A stretch of 60,288 nt of DNA. Origin: Zygnema cylindricum (taxonomy: Eukaryota > Streptophyta > Zygnematophyceae > Zygnematales > Zygnemataceae). The stretch is from NCBI GenBank assembly GCA_037447655.1, contig JBBHKE010002820.1, forward strand, positions 27,421-87,708. The letters are read 5' to 3'. The notes below the pieces were generated by a model. The model was not told the origin of the DNA, did not search any database, and worked only from the letters and a program-made list of their open reading frames with translations. A program made the translations under genes and the position numbers. Positions 33,115 to 44,600 of this stretch are shown here, in pieces. Numbering within the stretch: the first letter of the stretch is position 1; every line of letters starts with the position of its first letter.

Positions 33115-33952
33115 GTTAAAGTACATAGTGTTTGATACATATTTAAACTGGTACATGGTCTTGAAACCAATTAACTGAAATGTGAACAAAGGAACATAGA
33201 AGTAGTAAAGTTTCAGTGCGGACGTCATTTCGCACGAAACAAATGAATCGGACATTTGTTTCAACGGACGACATTTAATGTCAGATTTAATCCAACGGCA
33301 TACATCAATGCCGAGATCGCGGAATGGTCACTTTGGCGTTTATGGACGTGGCATGACCTGGCGCCACGTGGAAGGATAACATTTGGTCGCAGGAATTCGG
33401 GGGAACATACGGACAACTGGAAGGGTGACACGCGTCCACTCAGTGGCCTTGTCGTACACAGGCCTTACGGAAAGGACATCGGCCGTAGTTTCTTTCTGTA
33501 ATTTATGTTGTCTATAGCCATTTTCAGCCATGGATTTACCCTCGGAAGCACCACAGACTACCCAAAAACAGCCTACTTTGAATCAACACATAACTCTACA
33601 GAAATAACAAAATAATGTGAAACTACAGGCACATATATTTCTAGGCTATATAATAACCTCACAAAGTTTCAGACAAAAATAATAAAGAGAGTGATCACAT
33701 CATCTAGTCAAAGTTGCAGAGAAACAGTCTGCCAGAACTTTGATAAAACCGACAAATTCACAATGAAGTTATACACATACCAGACATACATTAGATCTGA
33801 AAATCTGTGGCATTCTATAAAATAAAAGGAGGAACATACATGCAAAATTTCACATAATTTTGCCAACAGATCTGAGAGAAATACTCAAACAAAATTACAA
33901 AAAATGATCATAAACAGTTTTTGGTACAGAAAGTTCCTTAAACTAAAAATGA
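33115..33952. other. Gene-free stretch
   Basis: No recognisable coding or RNA feature. A plus-strand 81-codon ORF (33256-33501) has no domain and is opposed by another ORF. Confidence 0.45.
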
Positions 33953-34685
33953 TTAAGGGTGCGTCTCCATGTGCCTAAGTAAGGGTTTTTTTCCGTCGTT
34001 TTTCTCAAAAACATAGCGCCGTACCGCGTAAGTGTCAACCATACAAAAAAATAGAAAAAAGGAGAAGTACATTTTGCGTCATCATCGAATTTAAAATGTA
34101 CTACATGTTGTCGTCTTGTGTTCTTCGACCCACGGCCACGCCAAAAAACGTCACCTTCAATATTTTCTTTAAAAAACATGTGCGATGTTTTTTAAAACAA
34201 AGTATTTTTGGTAAACAAATAATAACACGTATTCACACGCGTAGAAATTTTTATAAAAAAATTCAAATGAATTCAAGTGACGACGAAAAATACACAATTT
34301 GGTGAGTTTTGTCCGTTTGCGTCCATCAAAGTACATAATTTGTTTCGTTTTGTCAGGTTTCGCTCAATACGGATTTTTTCCATTACAGGGGATCTCACGA
34401 TTCCGATGCAATTTCACGAAAACGTGAGAAATCTTTGAGGGCGCCACATCAACTCGCACTCGCCACCTATCACCGTACAATTATGCGACGTCAGAAACAA
34501 TTTGGAAAATCACAGATTGTAGACGCTGGCAGCCGTCACAGGCATGTCAGCGTATACAATCGTCACACCTTTAAGTTCTAATTCCGTTTTTACACATATG
34601 GACACTTAAAATCCGGGTCCGCCGGATCTGCGCTAAAAAACAAAGTAATTTCTCTGAGTTACAAGTACATGGAGACGCACCTTAA
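33953..34685. mobile_element. Non-autonomous TIR element, CCCATGTA family, flanked by TTAA
   Basis: The left end 'ttaagggtgcgtctccatgt' and right end 'acatggagacgcaccttaa' are inverted copies differing by one G. Both tips are TTAA, which would suit a piggyBac-like TTAA target, but other family members do not all show this. The interior has no transposase. Related ends occur at about 27984, 28960, 29908, 30836, 36651, 37585, 37620 and 38418. Confidence 0.6.
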
Positions 34686-35560
34686 GTCCTACAAATATAC
34701 ACTATAGCTCATTACTGAGTGTACGAAGACATAACAACCGTACGCAATCTACCAGCTACCTGTATTAATGTTAGTATACCCGAATACTTCGAGGTATGTC
34801 AGAATGAGTAAATCTACACTATTAACTAATACACATAAAGACAAACCATTGTTGTAAATATTTACAAAGTACACACAATCTCACAAAATCGTATGCCGAG
34901 TCATGCTGAGTCCTCCAATTTCGTCAAACAATTCGGGATGTACAAAATAAACATTGTGTGATTAACGCGATTTCGCGTCCCCACTCCTTGAAAAATAACG
35001 GCGGCCAATATCCGCCATCCGTCGATCTTATTCGGCACCCTTGATGTCGCGCCACATGGTCACAAAAATCCAAACGAAATCCACGTGAGTCGTCAAATAT
35101 CCCACGACGTCGCGAAGCAAATTCAGTCATTCACGTCCACATGTTAAAATAATAATTGTACAACCAATATCATTTCTGTACGGCAGTCGCGTCCTTTGTA
35201 ATAAATGCGGCAAATAAAGTACACGTCATTTGTTATAAACGTCGCTTGTCGCATATAAAGTACATTTGTCCAAATTATATGTTCCGTACCGGCGACGTAC
35301 ATTTCGTAAATTTCACATCGGATCGCGTCGCAATCCAACGTCCATTTCTCAACGCATTTCGCGCCACTCAATTACTATTTCACGTCCCTTTATTTTTACT
35401 CGTACATTTACTCCCCCAATCCGCAAATCCATTCGAACCACCACATTACTTTCGATAATATATTACGCACGCCAAATGTCGTGTGCGCACAAAATGTCGA
35501 GTACGCACGAAACCAACTTTTCAAAACAACACTTTACAGTCATATCATTCGTTCGTACTT
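34686..35560. other. Gene-free stretch rich in CGTAC motifs
   Basis: No gene recognised. 'cgtac', 'gtacgg' and 'cgtcgc' motifs are frequent. Overlapping ORFs of 60-114 aa on both strands carry no domain. Confidence 0.45.
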
Positions 35561-36260
35561 CAATAGAGAGGAGTTGTGAGAGGGGTTTAGGACTTAGGAA
35601 AAGCTGGTAGGTAGTCACCTCTCTCTAAGAGAGCTTTGTATAAAGTTGGCATTTTTGCCGGCTCATAACTTATCGGCTGGTTGGCCGATTTCAGTGATTT
35701 TTTTTGCTACGGACTCAAGGGAGTCCAGGCAGCAAAAAGGTGCAGTTAGGCTGTCAATTTTTTTTCTTTGGCAGCACTGGTTGTGGATTGAAGTGGGTTA
35801 GTTAAAAACTATCTAGAGGCTTCTTGAATTCTGTAGTCCAATGGAGGACATAGAATTGCAGGTTATGGGCCCACCCTCTAGGGTGCCCACCTTCAATGGA
35901 TATGGGTTCATCTATTGGGAAGCCATGATGATTATTGATAAGCATCAGAATATGAACCTACGTACGTCCAATCGAAAGAAAGTACGTACGCGATAGATTC
36001 CATTGGTGACACGACCTGATGGAGAAGGGAACTAAGTATTACTGCCAGTAAACGTTTCCGTACAATTACTGTCGGCGCCTGATGGAGGGTTACCCTGAGC
36101 CTATACCCACTGGAGCATTTGATTTTCTGAAACCGATCGGAAAACGTACAAGTTTCGACGTCATCAAACATAGGCGCGAAAACAAACCTGCAGTATTGAA
36201 TGCTCGAAGGACGACGACGGTGGTTCAAAACCGGCAGTTGTTTCGCGCGAGTGCAATGAA
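35561..36260 (+). other. Possible remnant of a copia-type element leader and gag
   Basis: An ATG at about 35841 opens 'MEDIELQVMGPPSRVPTFNG' then 'YWEAMMIIDKHQN', faintly like the N-terminus of copia gag proteins. It stops after about 50 codons. No primer site, LTR or further pol motif is seen nearby, so this is only a suggestion. Confidence 0.2.
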
Positions 36261-36650
36261 ATAGCCGTTCGATGTTGTTTTGGCTACGTCAGCTTTTCGG
36301 CGAAATACGCTACTTTAACCCGACTTCTACATCCGGAATATTTTTTGTACGGTTTTCATAGAAAGCCGTACATTATTCGACCGTCCGTCTGTTGCGGAAG
36401 TTATTTTTTTACCGTGGGAATAGGCTATGAATGAAAGGATCGCTGTTCGACAAATAGAAAGAAAGTTTCGCACGTACAAAGGATTTTAAAAGTTTCATAT
36501 TTTATCATAAATCGGAAGATCATCGGAATGGGAAATGCTCCGGTGGGAATAGGCTATGAGTCCGGGGATACAAAAGGGGTGGCATGGCCAAAACTGAAAA
36601 ACTAAATAGCAACAAAATTTAGCTAAAATACTGTACTCCGTGAATCGCTA

Positions 36651-37602
36651 TTAAGGGAACATCCCCATGTAAGCGATACTTTGAAATAGTATTTTGGACT
36701 GTAGTGAAGTGTTCCGTACTACTTTGAACAGCGTCCCTATGTGCGAAAATGAAATCGAAACTTTGAAATGTGAACGTAGGTACAACTTTGTGACGGTTGA
36801 CGACGACTACGAAATTGGTGACGCCAACAAAAACAGCGACAGTTGTAGACGTCTACATTTTTGTAATTTTGTGACATGGCAAATGTTTCGGGTTTTGTAA
36901 CATTGTGACGTCACGCTCATTTGTGACGTCACATATTTAAGAACTTTCGACCATGGATACCCGATTTCGTTTTCTCTACTTTTTTCGCTCTACTTGCCAT
37001 AAAAATATACATAAAGGTAGTCAAAAGAATTAATTTTCAAATATCTTTCATTTCATGCCAGTTTTGTCGTGCCTCATTCTAGAAAGTGTGAGATAAAAGT
37101 GATAGTATGAGAGGGAGGAATGGGAGAGGCGACGACGATGCAAAATTCTACCGAGGACCCATGAATGAAATTGGAGGTACGAGACCCCTGCAATTTTTTT
37201 CCGTACATCCTCGTCTTTTTTGTACATGCACATGTCGGGTAGGGAGAAAAATAGTGAGTACCCTCCCTCGTCCTAAAATTTTCCACTCGTGTGGCGCGCG
37301 CGTGGGTCATTTTTCATTCGTTGTTTGGGTGGTATTTTCCTTGAAACCAGGTCGCGAGGTGATTTTTTATGAAGTTTTTTGACGGGTTGTATTCTCTTGC
37401 CCGAAGGTCGAAAAAAGGAAAACGCCAAAATGCGTTCACATGACGACATACATGAAGTACATTCAAAGTATCGACTTGAGGTTTGTTGTAATTTTAGAGA
37501 AATGATTTTTTTGTCAGCTAATGTTTTTCTCGTACGGAACTGCGTTTTCGATGAAAACGGTAGATTCAATTCGATACTTTAATACATGGGGACGTACCCT
37601 AC
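36651..37602 (-). mobile_element. Non-autonomous TIR element, CCCATGTA family, inverted orientation
   Basis: The left end 'ttaagggaacatccccatgtaa' and right end 'acatggggacgtaccct' are inverted. The interior (TGTCAC/GACGTC-rich part, then the 'cgcgcgtgggtcat' part, then 'ggtcgcgaggtgatttt') is the reverse complement of 28010-28950. This is therefore a third, diverged copy of that element in the opposite orientation. No transposase. Confidence 0.65.
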
Positions 37603-38456
37603 GGCCTATAATACCCTTAGGGTACGGCCCCATGTATGTGTAACTTAGCGAACGTAGGGTACGGCCCCATGTAATTGTAACTGATTTTTAGCGCGGATCC
37701 GGCGATCTCGGATTTCGGGTGTCTCTACGTGTTTACTCCAAATTGTTACTTAAGTTTGTGACGATTGTATACGTCGACAAGCCCCGTGACGGCTGTCAAC
37801 GTGTACAATCTGTTTCGCCGCACCGTATTTGTCGAAACTTTTTGAAGCATCGCAAGACACATCGTAATTTTTGAAACGATTTGGTATGTCCCATGTCATT
37901 GCGTGACATCGTAGACGTGCAGCCTTGCAGCCGTGGCTGTACGACATGCCTTTGCGTAAACCTCTCTTGTCCGGCCGCCATGACTTCGCAGGGACAACCG
38001 CCATGACTTCGCACGTTTTTCACCTTCGCTGATTTTTCACCTTCGGTGATTTTTCACCTTCATGTGAAATGACACTGCACCATTCGAGACCCTTCCAAAA
38101 AAAACCGTACAAGGTGCATGCGGACAAAAACGAACAACCTTGCACTTTTATCAGTCGCCAAAAACTTTTGAAAACTTTTATCACGTGGGAATATGTTTTT
38201 CTATTGGTGTAAACAATTTTACTTAGCTTAAAACAAATTGCCGATGTATTTTTATGATAAGTTTGAAGATGACGTGACAGTGGGTCGAAAAAAACACAAG
38301 ACGACATTTTTCCGTACATCCTAAGTTCGAGAATGACGCAAATTGTACTTTACAAATTTGCGATTTTTTTCGTACGGTCGCAACTTAGGCTTTACGGCGA
38401 CAGAAAAAAACCTGAACTTAGGGCGTGTTCCTATGTTTTAAAGTAAGGGTTTTTTT
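37603..38456. repeat. Further CCCATGTA-family sequence
   Basis: Two close copies of 'agggtacggccccatgta' lie at 37619-37675, and a related end 'agggcgtgttcctatgtttt' at about 38418. Between them, 37740-37960 is a diverged copy of 29030-29230 ('gtttgtgacgattgtatacgtcgacaa'). 'cttcgctgatttttcac' is tandemly repeated at 38025-38060. No gene is called. Confidence 0.55.
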
Positions 38457-38583
38457 GTAACAAGATTTCCTACCTCTCTGAAAATCCCATTACTTCAATC
38501 AATTTCAACCACACATTCCACACATTGGAAAATACACATCCACATTGGAAAACACTCACATAAGGATAAACTTTAAATTAGAA
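38457..38583 (-). repeat. Gypsy-2-family LTR end fragment
   Basis: The reverse complement matches the last 125 or so bp of the Gypsy-2 LTRs ('aatttaaagtttatccttatg..gtgagtgttttccaatgtgg'), ending in a form of 'ctattaca' as 'tgtaacaag' on the plus strand. It has no internal region, so it is a truncated solo LTR. Confidence 0.85.
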
Positions 38584-39439
38584 CCGTCAGATTCGGACGA
38601 TCGGACGGTCGCTGATCAAAGTAACGATCTAAGAAGATCACATGAAAAGCCCATAACACAACTTACGATAAAGGCGCCGACCAAAGGCCTACCATAAAAA
38701 CGCCTACTTTTGAACTATGGTTTATTCGCACAGAACTTGCATATTGTAAAACGCCTGCTTTAAAAATATGGACAAAAGGTGTTTCTGTACGGTTCGTAAA
38801 ATTACGCCATCAAGGAAAAGTACAGAAACGTCAACGCGGCACCGACCGTACATACGACAAACGTACATAGCTGTGTAACGACCGAAAAATAAATCCCGGG
38901 TGAGGACCGACAAATTTGCCGACGATGGCCGTACATTTTAATTAAGGTGAAGCTCTATCAACGAAAAAGCGGGAAATCCGTACGTTGTCGTATACCGTGG
39001 TCATGTTCCTTTTTGTTTTTTACAAAACATGGTCACTGAGAATCTATCGATATTATTCGAAGTGTACGGACTCAAACAATCGACCGTGCGATTTTTTTAT
39101 TTATTTTTGTTTTCGCATCTGCGAAGCAGTTTGTACGTCCAGCCAGCTGAAAACGGTACGGAATCAGCTATAGTACAGTACCGTACATTACCGTACTGGC
39201 CACGCAAGGGTCTCTAACTCTCTACACTAGACAACTTTGATACTGTAGAAGCCACGACGGAAAGCCAATAAAATTCTTCCACGTGTCATAAAGCACGTGC
39301 CTTCTGACAGGGTGGATGGAAATCAACGCCAAAATCTTTGCCAGAAAATCTTTGCCGGAGGATGTCACGTCACGTCACGCTCCCTTTCCCCATCCTTTGA
39401 AAGTTTGAAACCCTCGTTGACTGTCGTCCTTTTTTATTT
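38584..39439. other. Gene-free stretch
   Basis: Many 'gtacgg'/'ccgtac' motifs and no recognisable ORF. 'ccagaaaatctttgccg' is partly duplicated at about 39330-39360. Confidence 0.45.
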
Positions 39440-39917
39440 TAGTACCACATTTTTTTTAGTATTTCTGGTTTGGTACAATGCGGTACAGTAGTACATTTGT
39501 ACGAATAATACAGCCAAACTGTACGGATGGACTTTTTTTGACAAACTCTCTTACAAATCTTACATACACACACATCGTACGGCCTTAAAGTTCATGACGA
39601 GCGAAAGTACAAAAATTACATTCAAATTGTACGGCTTTAAAAAAATTGACGATTTTCAATGTCCGACCGTAAGCCTACGTGGCACCATCCTGTAAGGATC
39701 ATGTATGAATAATGTACGGATCATGTACGGATTCGGGAGGTTCGTTGACTGGCGTTGACCTGGATGGCAAAAAAAGTAAAAAAAATTGAAAATTGCTGTA
39801 CTGTCAAGTTACTGTATTGCCAGTAAATTGCTCCGTACGACGTCTCCGTACAATTGCTCCGTACAATTAGGGGCAACGCTTGAAGAGGAACGGCCTTAGT
39901 ACTAGATAATTTCCCCC

Positions 39918-39964
<47 letters not shown>

Positions 39965-40051
39965 CATATCCCCCTCTCTTCTCCCTCTCCTCCTGCCTCT
40001 ACCGCTCCTCCTCTCTCTTCCTCGTCCCCTCTTCTCCTTTCTTTTATCACC
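39440..40051 (+). repeat. 0.6-kb direct repeat, copy 1
   Basis: Runs from 'tggtttggtacaatgcggtac' through 'tacagccaaactgtacggat' and 'gaggaacggcc' into a (CT)n tract. It is repeated at 40681-41258 with about 10% differences. Confidence 0.85.
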
Positions 40052-40318
40052 CTCTCCCTCTCCTTCTCATTCTTCCTCTCCCTATCTTTCTTCTTTTTCC
40101 TCTCCCTTTCCCTATCCCTCTCCTTATCCCTCTCGCCCTCCCTCTCCCTCCCTTCTCACCTATCTCTCTCCGTCCCCCCCTCCGTTTCCTCCTCTCTTCT
40201 ACTCTTTCTCTTTCTCTTCCCCTCTTCCCCTCTCTCTCCCCCTGTTCCTCTCTCTCTTCCCCTCTTTCCCTCTCTCTTCCCCTCTCTCTCCCCCCTTTTC
40301 CTTCTCCCTTCCCCCCTT
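39910..40318. repeat. CT-rich microsatellite
   Basis: (CT)n and 'ctctccctctc' units over about 400 bp, running into the N gap. Arg/Glu-rich antisense ORFs are artefacts. Confidence 0.9.
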
Positions 40319-40328
40319 NNNNNNNNNN
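40319..40328. other. Assembly gap (10 N)
   Basis: Ten undetermined bases at the end of the CT tract and between the two copies of a direct repeat. A scaffolding gap of unknown true length is likely. Confidence 0.98.
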
Positions 40329-40680
40329 GGGATTAGCATGCCTCGTAAACATGCCTCTGCAGCATTCCTCGTTATATGACCGTCATATCATTGAACTGTC
40401 ATGTTGTTAAAAGTTTAAAACAATGAAAAAAACGGTAGATCCAGTTGCGGACAGTTGCTTGGAGGGCTTAGGCATGTCCTAGGTATGTCCTACCACGGTG
40501 CATCCGAACGCCAGCCTGTAACTTTTAGCAAGTTCAAAAAATTTCACCATGTTGAGCTTACAGTGTAAACATGAAAGCGAGTAGTACTTGAAAGGTCGGC
40601 ATGCTACACGTACATTCTAAACATTTCTCTCAAACAGTTTTTTTTAGATAGGCATGTCAAACCGACATTCTGAGCACTAC

Positions 40681-41258
40681 GACATTTTTATTAATATTTT
40701 TGGTTTGGTACAATGCGGTAGTACGTTCGTACGAGTCTTACAGCCAAACTGTACGGATAGATTTTTTTTGACAAACTCTCTTTACAAATCTTACATGCAC
40801 ATCGTACGGCTGGAAAGTTCATGATGAGCGAAAGTACAAATGTGACATTCGAGTTGTACCACTTTAAAAAACTTGAACGATTTTCAATGTCCGACCGCAA
40901 GCCTACGTGGCACCATCCTGTATGGATCCTGTACGGATTCGGGAGGTTCGTTGACAGGCGTTGACCTAGATGGCAAAAAAAGTAACAAAATTTGAAAATT
41001 GTTGTACTGTCAAGTTACTATACTGCCAGTATATTGCTCCTTACGACGTCTCCGTACAAATGCTCCGTACGATTAGGGGCAACACTTGATAGAGGAACGG
41101 CCTAGTACTAGATAAATTCCTCTCTCTCTCTCTCTCTCCCCCTCTCCACACTCATCTCTCCATATCTCTCTCTCCATATCCCCCTCTCTTCTCCCTCTCT
41201 CTTGCCTCTACCGCTCCTCCTCTCTCTTCCTCGTCCCCTTCTCTCCTTTTTTTAATCA
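40681..41258 (+). repeat. 0.6-kb direct repeat, copy 2, with CT tract
   Basis: Matches 39440-40051 including the 'cctctaccgctcctcctctctcttcctcgtcccc' end. It lies upstream of the protease gene. A second CT-rich stretch (41343-41440) and poly-T (41451-41470) follow just before the proposed first exon. Confidence 0.85.
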
Positions 41259-41491
41259 GCTATATTCAAGAAAGTACAGTTTTTCTTTCGCGAAATCAAA
41301 CTGATTCCGTGTGCGTACAATTCTTTCAATGAATTGTAACATTCCTCTCTCTCCCTCTTTTTCCTTCTCCCTTGCCCTCTTGCCCTCTTTCCCTCTCCCT
41401 TCCTCTCTTTCTCTGCCATCGCTTTCCCTCTCTCTCTGCACAAAACCCTCTTTTTTTTTTTTTTTTTTTTAACCTTTCAGAATTTTTCCCA

Positions 41492-41662
41492 ATGAGTAAC
41501 ATTTTTCTTTTGTCGTTTCTGCTGTTCACCGGACAATCTTCCGGATATTTTGTCCCTTCCGAAATTTCCCAACAGAGCCAGGGGACCCACCAGGAGATTC
41601 CAACAGAGGCGAAACCTGACCAGATAATGAAAGCAAAAAAATGTAAAATTTATCGCCTGTGA
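41492..41662 (+). CDS. Proposed first exon: signal peptide
   Basis: The ATG at 41492 encodes '[18 protein letters not shown]', a classical hydrophobic secretion signal, then a Gln/Glu/Ser-rich stretch. The frame closes at 41662. The next exon (43988) needs a phase 0 donor, and the only phase 0 GT here is weak ('tattt/gtccct', about 41549). Better-looking donors (for example 'tttg/gtgagtat' near 41690) would need another frame or an unseen small exon. The signal is convincing; the boundary is not. Confidence 0.45.
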   Translation: MSNIFLLSFLLFTGQSSGYFVPSEISQQSQGTHQEIPTEAKPDQIMKAKKCKIYRL

Positions 41663-44600
41663 AAACACAGGTGGAAAAACTAAATTTGGTGAGTATAATT
41701 AATGGTAGGTAATTTTTTTTATTTTTTATTTTTTTTTCTGGTTTCATAAGTTTTGGGCTTTGGTACTATTTTGTTTGTTTGTTTGTTTTTTTGTCTTTTT
41801 CCAACTATCAGTGTCCGTTTCAGTTGAACAATTATACATTAGTTTTACTTTTCCATTTAATTTTTTAAATTGCTTAAATTTCGAATTTTGCGATATTTTA
41901 ATGTTCTAGCCCTACATTTCATATTACTACTATTCTATATTACTGCTATATAGCGCTGTCACTTTATGTTGCTATCCTTGTTTTCTTATTTATTGTTATA
42001 TATACATGTATATATATATATAAATATATATATATATACATATACATATACATATATATATACATATACATATATAAACATGTATATATACATATATATA
42101 CATATATATACATGTATATATACATGTATATATACATATATATATATACATACATATACACATATATACACATATATATACACATAAATATATGTATATA
42201 TATGTGTGTATATATATATATATTGTTATTTTTAAATTTTAAGCCCATTTTCCTCTGTGCGCTCTTGTGTTGATTATTAGTCCAAACATTACTACGGAAA
42301 GATATGATTCTCGCCTTCCTATTGGTGGTCTTCGAATGAGAATTTGACGCTCGTGCATTTAAAAAAGTTGATATATGTGTTGAATAAAATATCGACAATG
42401 ATGTCGACATACAATGTAGTGTATTCCACATTATTTGGGAACTTAGTCTGTTGAAGGGTTTCAAGATGTGAATTTGTCTTAATTTGTTCCCTCAAAAAAC
42501 ATGTATTAGTGGTGTGTTGCACCTAATTTTGTGAAAATGGTACCAAAATTAGTGTGGATCAGTTCTAAGAACACATTCCTAACACTTTTTTTTCTGGCAA
42601 AGAGGACAATTGTACATTTAAATTACTTGGAGGGCTCTCAAAGCCTTTTTAACTTAATTTTTCAAAGTATAATTGAAGTTCAAATTTTAGTACGCCCTAG
42701 CGATTGATTTTCATTAATGTGAGGAACAAGATTCTACTCCACAAATAGAGTGTACAAACGTCAGATACAAGAATTCATACAAAAAATAACATTTCCCGGT
42801 CCACCTGTAACCTTGTCTTATATGCGCGTCAGCCCACTTCAACCGCCTGGCTGTCAAGAAAATTTTGAATTGAATGCATCGACTTGACGTCAGATTATAT
42901 CAGCAGTATGGTGTGCTTGCATTACCATGTTATGAGCATATTGTACGCACTCGTATAATACGAATTTTGAGATGTATACTAAAATCTGCACTTTTGACCT
43001 ATGGTTTTAATCTGTGTGGAAGTTTACATTGAAAGGTATGTTGAATTGAATTCAGCTGCCCACTAGTTGATATGGAGTGCAGTGAAAACAGTGCATGAAA
43101 CTATTAAAATATGTATACAACATAACATAACATTATAGAACATAACATAACATAATATAATATAATATAATATGATATAATATAATATAAATAATATAAT
43201 ATAATATAATATAACATAATATAGAATAGTATAAATGTAACAATTTCAAATGTCAATGTCGATGTCAAATGTCGATATCAATAATATTGATGTCAATGTC
43301 AATGCGAATGCAAATGTCAATGCCAATGTCAAATTTACTTGTCGATGTCGGTGTCGAAGTCGATGCAATGTCAATGCAAATGTCAATCTCAATGTGAAAT
43401 CATGATGTTTTTGTCGATGTCGGTGCCGATGTCGATGAAAATGTCAATGTCAATGTCAAATGTCGACGTCTTTGTCAATATTGGTGTCAATGTCGATGTA
43501 AATGTCAATAGAAATGTCAATGTATCGTAGTGTATAATAGTGTACTGTACCATAACAGGGAATGCGTGGTTATATGAGAAATTAAAATCTAACATTGTTT
43601 GGTAATTTGAAGTGCAGGTCGGAAGTTGCTCTTTTAATGTATTTGACATTTAACTGAAAAGAGGTCACTTAAGTGGATTTTTCTGGAACATGTCACTGTA
43701 ATTTATAGAACACAGCAATTGCTAAGCTGATTTCCTTGTTATTCTGTTGTCACAGAACAAAATATATAAATATTGTTTCCATATACAATTGTTGAAATTC
43801 TGAAACATAAGTTTTTGTTTTAAAAGTCGGAAGAAAAACAATGCTTTTCATAGGTTTCATAACATTTTTATTTTTTTGCACAAATGGTATATGTCGATCT
43901 GAAGCTTGACAGGATGGCAAATGAAATTTAAATTTATTAAATTGCTCATCAACGAAGAATCTCGTGTTTTGGTGGCTTTAGGTACAGAATAATGGAAATA
44001 AATTATGTGAATTTCAAGTCGACGGTTTTCATCCCGATCTTTCTGTATGGCCTCTATGCAGGTGCCTTTTCTTATCCTCATATCTTGGGCTCAACTGGAA
44101 ATATCAAAGGAATTCTATGTTTCAAAATGCTAGCCGCTCAGAATATTGTTGTCTTTCAGGTCAATGTTTGTCATTGTTGGTAGTAAAAGGAAAGGATTTA
44201 TATTCTTGTGTTTACATGTGATGGGTTTTTTTAGTTTGCTACTGACAAAGACGTGTCTTTTTTCAACTTTTCAGTGCGTTCTACAAGTGTACTGGTGGTC
44301 TTCTTGTAAAATACTCATTTTGTCATAATGGACTTCTCTTCAATTCACAAGCAAAGGGCTGTGACCTTCCTCAATTATCTTCTTGCAATGGAAAAATAAT
44401 TACATCGAATGCGAATAATTTACAGCAACTTGACAGAGAAGAAACAGTAAGAGGAGGAGGTCACCGTGAAAGACACCAAGAACGAGAAGTAGAAGTGCCT
44501 AACTCTAATGTTAATAACGGTTTTCATTTACCCATAAAATCAAATTCTTCAACTGAATCCGTGTACCGCAAAGTACTCAAGACATTCATCATCGTCGATC

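Noticed and set aside
41964-42464. Tyr/Ile repeat ORFs on both strands
   Set aside because: Translations of a TATACA microsatellite in intron 1.
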